Shown piece by piece: positions 53,170 to 63,530 of a stretch of DNA of 64,000 bases. The notes beneath the pieces are model-generated. The model searched no databases. It was not told the DNA's origin and was given only the letters and a program-made list of their open reading frames with translations. Each line of letters opens with the position of its first letter. Within the stretch, counting starts at the first letter, position 1. A program made the translations under genes and the position numbers. This DNA is from Peribacillus frigoritolerans. Lineage in GTDB: Bacteria; Bacillota; Bacilli; Bacillales; Bacillaceae. The stretch is from positions 124,001-188,000 of the forward strand of contig NZ_SMZY01000001.1 in assembly GCF_004358755.1 (NCBI RefSeq), given 5' to 3'.

Positions 53170-54603
53170 TTGCGTAAGTTAGTCCTAAATACAAAAGGCG
53201 GTCAAAATCGCTGTGCACTGCTTGAAGAAAATCTAGTTCAGGAAATTCACATCCATCATATAAATGAAACGGCCGGCAGCATATATGCGGGCCGTGTTTT
53301 AAATGTTCTTAAAGGCATGCAGGCCGCTTTTGTCGATATCGGGTTAGAAAAAAACGGATACCTTTCAGTTAATGATCTCCCCCCTGATTTGAAATCAGCC
53401 AAGCTTAATGAAGGACAGCAGCTTTTGGTTCAGGTCGCAAAAGAAGCAACTGAACATAAGGGGCCAAAACTGACCGCCAACCTTGAATTTGGCGGACAAT
53501 ATCTTGTATACATGCCAACATCAGGCTATACGGCTGTTTCAAAAAAAATAGAGGATCCATCTGAAAGGGAGAGGCTCAGGTCCTTTGGAACTCATTTTTG
53601 CGCAGAGAATGAAGGGCTTGTTTTCCGGACTGCAGCAAGCGGACAAGCAGAAGAAACCTTACATAACGAGTATCGATATTTGAAGAAAAAATACGAGGCT
53701 CTGCTGCATGCAAATACGAAGGCGCCCGCCCTTTTAACTGAAGGCACGCCATTCTTTGACAGAATCCTGCGGGAAATCGATCCTGAAACGCTGCAGCAGA
53801 TCGTATGCGATGACAGCGATCTCGTCCTGGATTTAAAAAGCCGGTATGAGACCCTGGAAATAGTGTTTCACCAATCAAAGCAGCCTGTTTTTGATGCGTA
53901 CAAGATTGAACAGGAAATAGAAAAAGCGCTGAAACGGATAGTTTGGCTGAAAAATGGCGCCTATCTTGTGATCGATCAGACAGAAGCATTAACCGCAATT
54001 GATGTAAATACAGGGAAATTCTCAGGCAAGTCTTCTCTGCAGGATACGGTAATGAAAACGAATATAGAAGCGGCAAGAGAAGCGGCAAGACAGATCAGGC
54101 TCCGCAACTTAAGCGGAATGATCATCATTGATTTCATTGATATGCCAAGGCAGGAGGACAGGCAGGCTATTTTGTACGAAATGCTCAGGGAAGCGAAGCA
54201 GGACAGGGTTCAAACAAAAATGCTTGGTTTTACTCAAATGAATATTTTTCAAATGACCCGTAAACGAGTGCGTCCCGATCTTCCATCTCTCATCACGGAA
54301 CCTTGCCCCGTATGCAGCGGCACAGGACAAGTGCTGTCTCCTGAAACAATCGCTTTTAAAATCGAACGGGAACTATGGGAGCTGCAGTACATGGAGCATG
54401 AGGCAGCCATGATTGAACTGCCTCCTCATGCTGCTGAAGTATTAAGAGGGAAAAAGGATGAACATCTTAAACGATTGGAAAAGGCCCTGCACTTTGAGAT
54501 CTTTTTGACGGAAAAGAAAGAATGGACCGATCACTATAAAATTGTGCAGCTGGGAAATCGTGAAATGATTCAGGGGCTTTTGAAAAATAAAGATAAAATA
54601 TAA
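53170..54603 (+). CDS. rng: Ribonuclease G (RNase E/G family)
   Basis: A 477-residue endoribonuclease for RNA processing and turnover. It opens with an S1-type RNA-binding domain (SIYAGRVLNVLKGMQAAFVDIG near 37). The catalytic region has the metal aspartates in AIDVNTGKFSG and IIIDFIDMPRQEDR, plus a zinc-link-like CPVCSGTGQV near 379. B. subtilis lacks this family and uses RNase Y and J; in other Bacillaceae it sits here. TTG 53170 follows AGAGGATG. Confidence 0.93.
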   Translation: MRKLVLNTKGGQNRCALLEENLVQEIHIHHINETAGSIYAGRVLNVLKGMQAAFVDIGLEKNGYLSVNDLPPDLKSAKLNEGQQLLVQVAKEATEHKGPKLTANLEFGGQYLVYMPTSGYTAVSKKIEDPSERERLRSFGTHFCAENEGLVFRTAASGQAEETLHNEYRYLKKKYEALLHANTKAPALLTEGTPFFDRILREIDPETLQQIVCDDSDLVLDLKSRYETLEIVFHQSKQPVFDAYKIEQEIEKALKRIVWLKNGAYLVIDQTEALTAIDVNTGKFSGKSSLQDTVMKTNIEAAREAARQIRLRNLSGMIIIDFIDMPRQEDRQAILYEMLREAKQDRVQTKMLGFTQMNIFQMTRKRVRPDLPSLITEPCPVCSGTGQVLSPETIAFKIERELWELQYMEHEAAMIELPPHAAEVLRGKKDEHLKRLEKALHFEIFLTEKKEWTDHYKIVQLGNREMIQGLLKNKDKI

Positions 54604-54633
54604 TTGACATACAGGAGCCTATTTTGATAGTAT
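54604..54633 (+). promoter_or_regulatory. Sigma-A promoter of rplU
   Basis: TTGACA (54604-54609), an 18-bp spacer, TAGTAT (54628-54633), directly after the rng stop. Confidence 0.6.
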
Positions 54634-54639
54634 TGTTAT

Positions 54640-54755
54640 GTTATTGATTGTAGCACCCGTGCTACAACCGCACAGATGCAGGTATAAAGTTTTTCGGAAT
54701 GCTCCGGATCACCTGTTTGCTGGCGAGTCTGAGTCTAATTAGGAGGTGCATAGGA
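54640..54755 (+). ncRNA. Ribosomal protein L21 leader
   Basis: A leader of about 115 nt precedes rplU. It contains the strong hairpin TTGTAGCAC-CC-GTGCTACAA (54648-54667) and a second pairing region around GGAATGCTCCGGATC. Position and shape fit the Bacillota L21 leader, which is thought to mediate autoregulation by L21. The fold was not computed. Confidence 0.7.
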
Positions 54756-55064
54756 ATGTACGCAATTATTGAAACTGGTGGAAAACAAATCAAGGTAGAA
54801 GCTGGTCAAGCGATCTACGTTGAAAAGCTTGCTGGTGAACAAGGCGACACTGTTACTTTTGACAGAGTTTTATTCATTGGCGGAGATGACGTGAAAGTTG
54901 GTAGCCCGATCGTTGATGGAGCGACTGTTACAGCGAAAGTTGAAAAACAAGGCCGCGCTAAAAAGATCACTGTATTCAAATACAAAGCTAAGAAAAACTA
55001 CCGCAAAAAACAAGGTCATCGTCAACCATACACGAAACTTGTTATTGACGCAATCAACGCTTAA
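54756..55064 (+). CDS. rplU: 50S ribosomal protein L21
   Basis: A 102-residue ribosomal protein beginning [18 protein letters not shown], with [15 protein letters not shown] and the basic [21 protein letters not shown]-type end. Start ATG 54756 follows AGGAGGTG. The frame extends upstream to 54699 through the leader; that part is not coding. Confidence 0.98.
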   Translation: MYAIIETGGKQIKVEAGQAIYVEKLAGEQGDTVTFDRVLFIGGDDVKVGSPIVDGATVTAKVEKQGRAKKITVFKYKAKKNYRKKQGHRQPYTKLVIDAINA

Positions 55065-55075
55065 GGCCATTTAAG

Positions 55076-55429
55076 ATGATAAAAGCAGTCATTAACCGCT
55101 CAAGCGGCGGATTAATTGAATCCTTTACATTATCTGGACATGCCGATTTCGATGTACATGGAAAGGATATTGTCTGTGCTGGAGCATCTGCCGTCACTTT
55201 TGGTGCTGTTAATGCGATACATAAGTTAACAGGCATAACGCCGATTGTTGAACAGGGAGGAGACGGAGGATTTCTTTCGTTTCAGCTGCCACATGATCTA
55301 GAGCAAAAAGCGGGCGAACAGGCTCAGCTGCTGCTTGAAGGCATGCTCGTATCGCTGCAGTCAATTGAATTGAACTATGGACATTTCATAAAAATTACGA
55401 TAAATAACAACCAGCAGGAGGTGGACTAG
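55076..55429 (+). CDS. prp: Prp, L27 N-terminal cleavage cysteine protease (YsxB)
   Basis: A 117-residue protease that removes the N-terminal extension of L27 in Bacillota. The His/Cys pair is visible as SGHADFD (H22) and [10 protein letters not shown] (C34). It lies between rplU and rpmA, its normal place. The downstream L27 carries the matching cleavage motif. ATG follows a weak site only 12 bp after rplU. Confidence 0.94.
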   Translation: MIKAVINRSSGGLIESFTLSGHADFDVHGKDIVCAGASAVTFGAVNAIHKLTGITPIVEQGGDGGFLSFQLPHDLEQKAGEQAQLLLEGMLVSLQSIELNYGHFIKITINNNQQEVD

Positions 55430-55430
55430 A

Positions 55431-55724
55431 ATGTTTTTAACTTTAGATCTTCAGTTCTTCGCTTCTAAAAAAGGAGTAGGTTCTACTAAGAACGGTCGTG
55501 ATTCAATCTCTAAGCGTCTTGGCGCTAAAAGTGCGGATGGCGAATTCGTAAGCGGTGGTTCTATCCTTTTCCGTCAACGCGGAACGAAAATTTACCCAGG
55601 TGAAAACGTTGGCCGCGGCGGTGACGACACTCTTTTCGCGAAAGTGGACGGAGTTGTACGTTTCGAGCGTTTCGGACGTGACCGTAAAAAAGTTAGCGTA
55701 TATCCTGTAGCACAAGAAGCATAA
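55431..55724 (+). CDS. rpmA: 50S ribosomal protein L27 (with cleaved extension)
   Basis: 97 residues. The N-terminal [11 protein letters not shown] is the extension removed by Prp before [14 protein letters not shown]; exposing this new end is needed for the mature tail to reach the peptidyl-transferase centre. [19 protein letters not shown] is diagnostic of L27. AGGAGGTGG precedes the ATG, and a terminator follows. Confidence 0.98.
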   Translation: MFLTLDLQFFASKKGVGSTKNGRDSISKRLGAKSADGEFVSGGSILFRQRGTKIYPGENVGRGGDDTLFAKVDGVVRFERFGRDRKKVSVYPVAQEA

Positions 55725-55734
55725 TTTCTTTTAG

Positions 55735-55767
55735 GAAAACTCTAGCCTCTGGTTAGAGTTTTTCTTT
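55735..55767 (+). terminator. Terminator after rpmA
   Basis: AAAACTCTA and TAGAGTTTTT pair around GCCTCTGGT, followed by CTTTATTTTT. Confidence 0.85.
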
Positions 55768-55948
55768 ATTTTTAATTCTGTTTTGAGCCCCAAGTATAAA
55801 ATCACCAGTTAGCAGAAAGATGCGGACTGATTTGGTCCTTTAAAACAGAAATCTTACGAAAAACAGTCATTTTTTTCAGAAAAACCTCCCCATATCTTTG
55901 ATTTCCTCTTGCTTTTTTCAAATTGCACTTATTTTCCCCCGGATAGTT

Positions 55949-55957
55949 TGTTATAAT
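55949..55957 (+). promoter_or_regulatory. Extended -10 promoter for spo0B-obg
   Basis: TGTTATAAT is an extended -10 match about 80 bp before spo0B. No clear -35 at 17 bp. The remainder of the 309-bp gap between rpmA and spo0B holds only the rpmA terminator and A/T-rich sequence without recognisable genes. Confidence 0.5.
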
Positions 55958-56033
55958 TTAGTACGACATTCAGTTTCCAAGTCTTAAAGCTCCTAGAGAA
56001 AAGAATAGAGAAAAAGGGAGTAGGAGTGCCGAC

Positions 56034-57892
<1,859 letters not shown>

Positions 57893-57899
57893 CCTAAAG

Positions 57900-57929
57900 A
57901 AGAAGAGCCTTAATCCGCTCTTCTTTTTT
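57900..57929 (+). terminator. Terminator after obg
   Basis: AAGAAGAGC and GCTCTTCTT pair around CTTAATCC, with TTTT following. Confidence 0.85.
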
Positions 57930-57958
57930 CACAGTCAGATGAAGAAAAGGAGCAGGTC

Positions 57959-58402
57959 ATGAAGGAAGAAACCTTTTTTTTAGTACGGGAAGACGTTCTG
58001 CCTGAGGCGATGAGAAAAACGCTTGAGGTCAAAAAATTGATTGAACGAAAAAAAGCAGACTCTGTTGCTGAAGCTGTTCAGCGTGTGGATATGAGCCGAA
58101 GCGCTTATTATAAATACCGTGATGCTGTTTTTCCATTCCATACAATGGTAAACGAGCGCATTATCACGCTCTTTTTTCATTTGGAAGACAGATCAGGCAC
58201 TTTATCACAGCTTCTCGCAGTTGTGGCCACAGCAGGCTGCAATGTACTGACAATCCATCAGACGATTCCGCTGCAGGGACGCGCAAATGTAACACTGTCT
58301 TTAAATACGAATGGAATGAAAGAAGATATCAACAGCGTCATGGCAAGGATGAAGCGTCTTGAATTTGTTGAGAAAGTAGAGATATTAGGATCTGGAGCTT
58401 AG
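57959..58402 (+). CDS. pheB: ACT-domain protein PheB
   Basis: A 147-residue protein with an N-terminal helical part containing the helix-turn-helix-like [26 protein letters not shown]-terminal ACT domain follows (about 70-145: [20 protein letters not shown]). ACT domains bind amino acids, so a sensor role in phenylalanine metabolism is inferred from its place before pheA. AAAAGGAGCAGG precedes the ATG. Exact function unknown. Confidence 0.9.
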   Translation: MKEETFFLVREDVLPEAMRKTLEVKKLIERKKADSVAEAVQRVDMSRSAYYKYRDAVFPFHTMVNERIITLFFHLEDRSGTLSQLLAVVATAGCNVLTIHQTIPLQGRANVTLSLNTNGMKEDINSVMARMKRLEFVEKVEILGSGA

Positions 58403-58417
58403 GGGAGAGGATTTCTT

Positions 58418-59275
58418 ATGTCATATAAAGTTGGTTATTTAGGTCCGGCAGCTACGTTTACACATCTTGCCGTTACAAAATTTTTCGAAGAGCATGCCGA
58501 GCATGTTCCCTTTTTGACCATCCCGCAATGCATGGATGCAGCAGCTGAGGGGAGAATTGACTTAGCTGTTGTCCCGCTTGAAAATGCGTTAGAGGGTTCT
58601 GTTAACTTAACGATCGACTACCTCGTTCATGAACAGCCGCTTTCCATCATTGGGGAAATTGTAGCGCCTATTCAGCAGCACTTGATGGTTCATCCATCAA
58701 GAGAAGACTCTTGGGAAGATGCAGAAAGAGTATACTCTCATTCCCATGCCATTGCACAATGTCATAAATTTCTTCATCATCAGCTTCCTAAAGCGAAGTA
58801 TGAGTACGCGACATCTACAGGTGCAGCTGCAAAATACATCCAGGAGCATCCTGAAGAAAATATTGCGGTTGTGGCAAATGAACTGGCAGCTGAAGAATAT
58901 AATCTTAAAATTGTCCGCAAGAATATCCATGATTATACCCATAATCATACCCGGTTTGCTGTGCTGCACCCAAACCAGCATACATATATCAAGACCAAAT
59001 TAAAGAAAATCACAGACCGGACAACCCTTATGATTACCTTGCCTTCAGATCAGTCGGGGGCCCTTCACCAAGTGCTTTCTGCTTTTTCTTGGAGAAAGCT
59101 GAATTTGTCAAAAATCGAATCAAGACCTATGAAAACAGGTCTTGGAAACTACTTTTTTATTATCGACATTGATATGAAAATGGATGAAGTCCTGATTCCA
59201 GGTGCGATGGCAGAGCTTGAGGCTCTGGGCTGCAGTGTCCGGACTCTTGGTACATACAGCGCTTATTCGATATAA
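58418..59275 (+). CDS. pheA: Prephenate dehydratase
   Basis: It converts prephenate to phenylpyruvate. The 285-residue monofunctional enzyme begins VGYLGPAATFTHLAV and has VVPLENALEGSVNLTID near 49. The catalytic THNHTRF is near 170, and the C-terminal regulatory ACT domain carries the Phe-binding SGALHQVLSAF and SKIESRPMK. AGGGGAGAGG precedes the ATG 15 bp after pheB. Confidence 0.97.
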   Translation: MSYKVGYLGPAATFTHLAVTKFFEEHAEHVPFLTIPQCMDAAAEGRIDLAVVPLENALEGSVNLTIDYLVHEQPLSIIGEIVAPIQQHLMVHPSREDSWEDAERVYSHSHAIAQCHKFLHHQLPKAKYEYATSTGAAAKYIQEHPEENIAVVANELAAEEYNLKIVRKNIHDYTHNHTRFAVLHPNQHTYIKTKLKKITDRTTLMITLPSDQSGALHQVLSAFSWRKLNLSKIESRPMKTGLGNYFFIIDIDMKMDEVLIPGAMAELEALGCSVRTLGTYSAYSI

Positions 59276-59281
59276 AAAATG

Positions 59282-59309
59282 AACCGGCTTGCATTTCAAG
59301 CCGGTTTTT
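59282..59309. terminator. Bidirectional terminator between pheA and niaR
   Basis: AACCGGCTTG and CAAGCCGGTT form a perfect 10-bp stem with T-rich sequence on the plus side; it sits between convergent genes. Confidence 0.85.
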
Positions 59310-59316
59310 ATCTATT

Positions 59317-59862
59317 TTAATCTTCTTCGTTAACAAGAAACCCCGCCGTCTTCAAAGCAGCGCATACTTCATCTAATTTTTCCTCGCGGTCCGCTACTAA
59401 TGTATGCAAGTGCAATCCTTCTGTAAGCTGGGATAAATAGGCTGCCTTTGTTTCCTCAATTTTTTCGATGAAATCACGAACTTCCTTACGGTTGCTGACC
59501 ATAATGGAAGCTGTCAATTCCCCGTATACAGGATGTTCAATGATGACATCTTTCACGGTTACACCGTAATCAACAATGAGATTCAGTTCTTCAGCCGTTG
59601 CTTCGGGTTTATGGCTGCTTGCGATGATGCGCTTATAGGCAGGCAGTTCATCGTTTTCCTGTTTCATATAAACATAGCCTTGGCTTGTTGCAAGGATTGG
59701 TTCATTTTGTGCTTTTAACAAAGAAATGTCCTGAACAATGACTTGCCTGCTGACATTAGTCTTTTTTGCCATGTCGCTGCCTTTCATTGGAACTTTCGTT
59801 TCTTTCAGCCAATTCAGGATTAATTCTCTTCTTTTTGTTCCGGGGATTTTACCTTCGTTCAT
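59317..59862 (-). CDS. niaR: NAD-biosynthesis repressor NiaR (YrxA)
   Basis: A 181-residue repressor that senses nicotinate. The N-terminal winged helix (RRELILNWLKETKVPMKGSD, VSRQVIVQDISLLKAQ) is followed by a 3H domain with the metal-binding histidines in IIEHPVYGELTAS and GLHLHTLVAD. It overlaps the end of nifS by 14 bp and is cotranscribed with it, divergent from nadBCA. The palindrome at 61079-61094 is the probable operator, implying autoregulation. Confidence 0.93.
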   Translation of the reverse strand: MNEGKIPGTKRRELILNWLKETKVPMKGSDMAKKTNVSRQVIVQDISLLKAQNEPILATSQGYVYMKQENDELPAYKRIIASSHKPEATAEELNLIVDYGVTVKDVIIEHPVYGELTASIMVSNRKEVRDFIEKIEETKAAYLSQLTEGLHLHTLVADREEKLDEVCAALKTAGFLVNEED

Positions 59863-61015
59863 GCAGTCTTTCCCTTCTTTCCATATGCCTCTCGCTAATT
59901 GCTTTTTCTATGATGTCAGCCATCTTATCAAGATCTTCGGCATTAGTATGTTTACCTGTTGAAATCCGGATGTACTGCAGGGCTTCATCGCTGGTCATGC
60001 CGATAGCCATCAGCGCCTTTGAGGGAGTCTGCATGCCAATTTGGCAGGCTGTACCTGTGGAAATGGCCACGCCTCTTCGGTTGCCTTCAAGAAGCATATA
60101 TTGTCCCTCGATCCCTCTAATCACAAGGCCAATAATAGATGGCAGCTGATCATCCACATTTTTATTGATAATGTGAACATGTTCGCGATAGTCGCTGAGC
60201 TTTGCTAAAAACCTGTTCTTCAGCGATTCAAGTCTGGTGAATTCTGTCTGCATGACTGAACAAGCTGCCGCCGCGGCATAAGCAAATGCTGCAATACCCG
60301 GCACATTCACCGTGCCTGCTCTAAATCCATTTTCATGTGTGCCGCCCGGAATAACAGGATTAAGGTGTTTACGCGGATTCAAATAGAGACCGCCGACCCC
60401 TTTTGGTCCATACACCTTATGACTTGAAACTGAAATCGCATCCACCTTCCACGCATCCGCTTTAATGGGGATCTTTCCAAACGACTGAACACAATCACTG
60501 TGAAAATAAACAGGCTTATCCTGTAAAAAATATCCGATATTATCCAGATTTTGGATGCAGCCTATTTCAGAATTTGCGTGCTGAATGGAAACAAGTGCGG
60601 TTTGTTCCCTTAAGGCATCCCTTATTGCTTCTACATGTAGTTTACCATGTTTACCAGGCAATAAAAATGTAACCTCATAGCCTTTTTGCTCGAGTGATAG
60701 TAAATAATTATAGCTAGAAGAATGTTCTAGCGCAGACGCAATTATATGATTTTTGTGTTTAGGAGAATTTTTTAAGAGTGTTTCAATGGCAAGTACATTG
60801 GATTCACTTCCTCCGCTTGTGAAGCAAACTCCAGAGGCATTACCGCCAATCAGGTTTGCTATCTGTCCGCGGCAGGCATCTAATAATGACTTGGCGGCAT
60901 CTCCTTCATCATGAAGACTATTGCTGTTTGCGAATGCTTTTTTTGATGCCTCGGCAAATACATGGAGGGCTTCATCACTAATGGGTGTTGTAGCCGCGTA
61001 ATCTAAATAAATCAA
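59849..61015 (-). CDS. nifS: Cysteine desulfurase NifS (NAD-pathway type)
   Basis: A PLP enzyme of 388 residues that supplies sulfur for the iron-sulfur cluster of NadA. It begins IYLDYAATTPISDEAL, has FTSGGSESNVLAIE near 69, the PLP lysine in SVSSHKVYGPKG near 200 and the catalytic-loop cysteine in ISTGTACQIGMQ near 324. The start codon is TTG 61015 behind GAGAGGAG. Divergent from nadB, as in B. subtilis. Confidence 0.94.
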   Translation of the reverse strand: MIYLDYAATTPISDEALHVFAEASKKAFANSNSLHDEGDAAKSLLDACRGQIANLIGGNASGVCFTSGGSESNVLAIETLLKNSPKHKNHIIASALEHSSSYNYLLSLEQKGYEVTFLLPGKHGKLHVEAIRDALREQTALVSIQHANSEIGCIQNLDNIGYFLQDKPVYFHSDCVQSFGKIPIKADAWKVDAISVSSHKVYGPKGVGGLYLNPRKHLNPVIPGGTHENGFRAGTVNVPGIAAFAYAAAAACSVMQTEFTRLESLKNRFLAKLSDYREHVHIINKNVDDQLPSIIGLVIRGIEGQYMLLEGNRRGVAISTGTACQIGMQTPSKALMAIGMTSDEALQYIRISTGKHTNAEDLDKMADIIEKAISERHMERRERLHERR

Positions 61016-61049
61016 ATTTGAGTCTCCTCTCAGGGTTCAAAAAAATCTC

Positions 61050-61077
61050 TTGTCATTATTTTAGTTTTGTGTAAATA
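61050..61077 (+). promoter_or_regulatory. Candidate nadB promoter
   Basis: TTGTCA (61050-61055), 16 bp, TAAATA (61072-61077). It directly precedes the palindromic operator. Confidence 0.5.
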
Positions 61078-61078
61078 T

Positions 61079-61094
61079 AAGTGTCAAGACACTT
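61079..61094. promoter_or_regulatory. Likely NiaR operator (perfect palindrome)
   Basis: AAGTGTC-AA-GACACTT is a perfect 7-2-7 palindrome in the 101-bp nifS-nadB gap. It lies immediately after the -10 and so would cover the start point of nadB transcription. NiaR is encoded two genes away. Confidence 0.75.
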
Positions 61095-61116
61095 GTAAAG
61101 AATAGGGGGTTATTTT

Positions 61117-62700
61117 ATGCCTCAAACGGATGCAGTCATTATCGGAAGCGGCATTGCAGCTCTGTCTGCAGCCTATCAGCTTCAATCTTCAAGAAAAGTC
61201 ACCATACTTACTAAATCAACTAAATACGAGAGCAATTCAATGCTTGCCCAAGGGGGAATTGCAGCAGCTGTGGACAAATATGACAGCTGGCAGGGTCATT
61301 ACGAAGATACGATGACGGCAGGATCTTATCATAACGATGCTTTTGCGGCTGAACTGCTTGTAAAGGAAGGGGCAAAAGAAGTTCTTGGCCTTATAAGAAA
61401 TGGATTTCAGTTTGACCACGATTCAAACGGGAAATTACTGCTTGGTCAGGAGGGCGCACACAGATTCAGCAGAATACTTCATGCAGGCGGAGATGCCACA
61501 GGAAAAGCTGTGATTCATTTTTTATTATCACAGCTAAATGAAAACACTGAAATCATTGAAGATGAAATGGCGCTCGACCTTATCATCTGTGATGGAATTT
61601 GCAAAGGAGTATTTACCCGGAATGCACAAGGTGACATTCAGCAGTATTTTGCCGGACATACCATTCTTGCAACGGGCGGCTGCGGCAGTCTATACAAACA
61701 TACTTCCAACTCACAGGTTACAACAGGTGACGGACTTGCAATGGCCTTTCGTGCTGGTGCTGTCCTCACGGATATGGAATTTACTCAATTTCATCCGACG
61801 ATGCTTCTGGTAAATGGTGAATGCGTAGGGCTTATATCTGAAGCAGTAAGAGGAGAAGGAGCTTTCCTTCAAAATGAGAGTGGAATTCGATTCATGGAAG
61901 GTATTCATGCATTTGGAGATCTTGCTCCAAGGGATATTGTTGCAAGAACGATTTTTTCACAGATGAAAAAAGGCCACCGCGTTTTCCTTAATATCTCGTC
62001 TATCCCAGCCTTTGAAAGCCGATTTCCAACGATTTCAGCTTTATGTAAAAAACATGGTGTCAATCTAAATGAAGGTTTGATTCCAGTAGCCCCGGGAATG
62101 CATTTTCTTATGGGCGGCATCAAAACAGATATAGATGGCAAAACTTCGGTAAGCCGTTTATATGCAGTTGGTGAAGCAGCTTGTACAGGAGTTCACGGGG
62201 CAAACAGACTGGCAAGTAATTCATTGCTTGAAGGCCTTGTTTTTGGCAGCCGTCTAGGCATGCACATCTTAAATTCTCCTCAACATGCATTTAGAGAATC
62301 TGAGTCAGTGAAAATCAGAAACAGCAGGAAGCAGGCAGTCATATTTCCTTCTAAGGAAGAGATAAAGTGGATGATGACAAACTTTGCTGCTATTGAGCGT
62401 TCTGAAGAAGGACTTTTTATTGCAAAATGCTGGTTTGAGAAATTCTTATTGCCAATCTCTTTTTGGGATATCAATGTGAATAACTTCACAAATAAAGAGT
62501 ACGAAAAAATAAATATGCTGACAGCAGGCTGGCTTATTGTGGCTTCTGCACTTAGAAGAACAGAAAGCAGGGGCGGCCATTTCAGAACAGATTATCCTTA
62601 TAAAGAAGACCGGTTATGGCTGAAAAAACAAATTCTTCTTTCTAAATACGATACAGGGTTAAAGAATGATTCAGAGGTGATGGAAATTGAATTTACTTAA
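61117..62700 (+). CDS. nadB: L-aspartate oxidase
   Basis: A flavoenzyme that oxidises aspartate to iminoaspartate, the first step of de novo NAD synthesis. The 527 residues include the FAD Rossmann motif VIIGSGIAALSAAYQL, the LAQGGIAAAVDKYDS and HYEDTMTAGSYHND segments near 48-72, FTQFHPTML near 226, and EAVRGEGAFL and NRLASNSLLEGLVFG (about 363-377) of the succinate dehydrogenase flavoprotein family. ATG follows TAGGGGG. Overlaps nadC by 14 bp. Confidence 0.96.
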   Translation: MPQTDAVIIGSGIAALSAAYQLQSSRKVTILTKSTKYESNSMLAQGGIAAAVDKYDSWQGHYEDTMTAGSYHNDAFAAELLVKEGAKEVLGLIRNGFQFDHDSNGKLLLGQEGAHRFSRILHAGGDATGKAVIHFLLSQLNENTEIIEDEMALDLIICDGICKGVFTRNAQGDIQQYFAGHTILATGGCGSLYKHTSNSQVTTGDGLAMAFRAGAVLTDMEFTQFHPTMLLVNGECVGLISEAVRGEGAFLQNESGIRFMEGIHAFGDLAPRDIVARTIFSQMKKGHRVFLNISSIPAFESRFPTISALCKKHGVNLNEGLIPVAPGMHFLMGGIKTDIDGKTSVSRLYAVGEAACTGVHGANRLASNSLLEGLVFGSRLGMHILNSPQHAFRESESVKIRNSRKQAVIFPSKEEIKWMMTNFAAIERSEEGLFIAKCWFEKFLLPISFWDINVNNFTNKEYEKINMLTAGWLIVASALRRTESRGGHFRTDYPYKEDRLWLKKQILLSKYDTGLKNDSEVMEIEFT

Positions 62701-63517
62701 ACTGAAAAAACAATTAGAAGCTTTCTTTATTGAAGACATTGGTGATCATGACGCTACAAGCTCGTATATTTTTTCAAAATCTCAGCGGGGAAAAGCCATA
62801 ATTACAGCCAAGGAAGACGGGACTTTTGCGGGTGCGGATGTGGTCAAAATCGGGTATGAAATTCTTGATCGCAATGTATCAGTTAACCTTCTGAAACAAG
62901 ATGGTGAACAAATAAATAAAGGTGAGCAAGCAGCTGTTATTGAAGGTCCAATAGGTTCACTCCTTACTGGAGAACGAGTCATCCTAAACCTGCTTCAAAG
63001 AATGAGCGGAATTGCCACACTGACAAATCAGGCAGTGAATTGCCTGAATTCCACTCATACGAAGATTACTGATACCCGGAAAACGACACCGGGCCTGAGA
63101 ATGATTGAAAAATATGCTGTTCGGTGCGGCGGCGGATACAATCACAGATTTGGCCTGTATGACGGAATTATGCTTAAAGATAATCACATTGCAAGCAGCG
63201 GTTCTATCTTTGAAGCTGTAAAAAAGGTAAGGGCGCATGCAGGGCACATGATAAAAGTAGAGGTTGAAATTGAATCTGAGGAACAGCTCCTGGAAGCAAT
63301 CGAGGCAAATGCGGACATCATTATGTTTGATAACCGGACACCTGAAGAAGTGAAAGCTTTTGCCGATCTGACACCTTCGTCAATCATTACCGAAGCTTCT
63401 GGAGGAATTACCCTTCAAAATCTGGCTGAATACGGTGACACCGGAGTGGACTATATTTCACTTGGAATGCTGACTCATTCCGCCAAATCTCTTGATTTAA
63501 GCATGAATGCAGAATAA
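62687..63517 (+). CDS. nadC: Nicotinate-nucleotide pyrophosphorylase (quinolinate phosphoribosyltransferase)
   Basis: It converts quinolinate and PRPP to nicotinate mononucleotide. The 276-residue protein has the block [21 protein letters not shown] near 136, read in two parts, then [17 protein letters not shown] and [14 protein letters not shown] 62687 is the start, behind GAGGTGATGG inside nadB. Confidence 0.96.
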   Translation: MNLLKLKKQLEAFFIEDIGDHDATSSYIFSKSQRGKAIITAKEDGTFAGADVVKIGYEILDRNVSVNLLKQDGEQINKGEQAAVIEGPIGSLLTGERVILNLLQRMSGIATLTNQAVNCLNSTHTKITDTRKTTPGLRMIEKYAVRCGGGYNHRFGLYDGIMLKDNHIASSGSIFEAVKKVRAHAGHMIKVEVEIESEEQLLEAIEANADIIMFDNRTPEEVKAFADLTPSSIITEASGGITLQNLAEYGDTGVDYISLGMLTHSAKSLDLSMNAE

Positions 63518-63530
63518 GGAGGAAGTTACA

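Noticed and set aside
53576-54088. 170-codon minus-strand frame in rng
   Set aside because: Antisense to a well-supported gene, with no ribosome site or recognisable domain.
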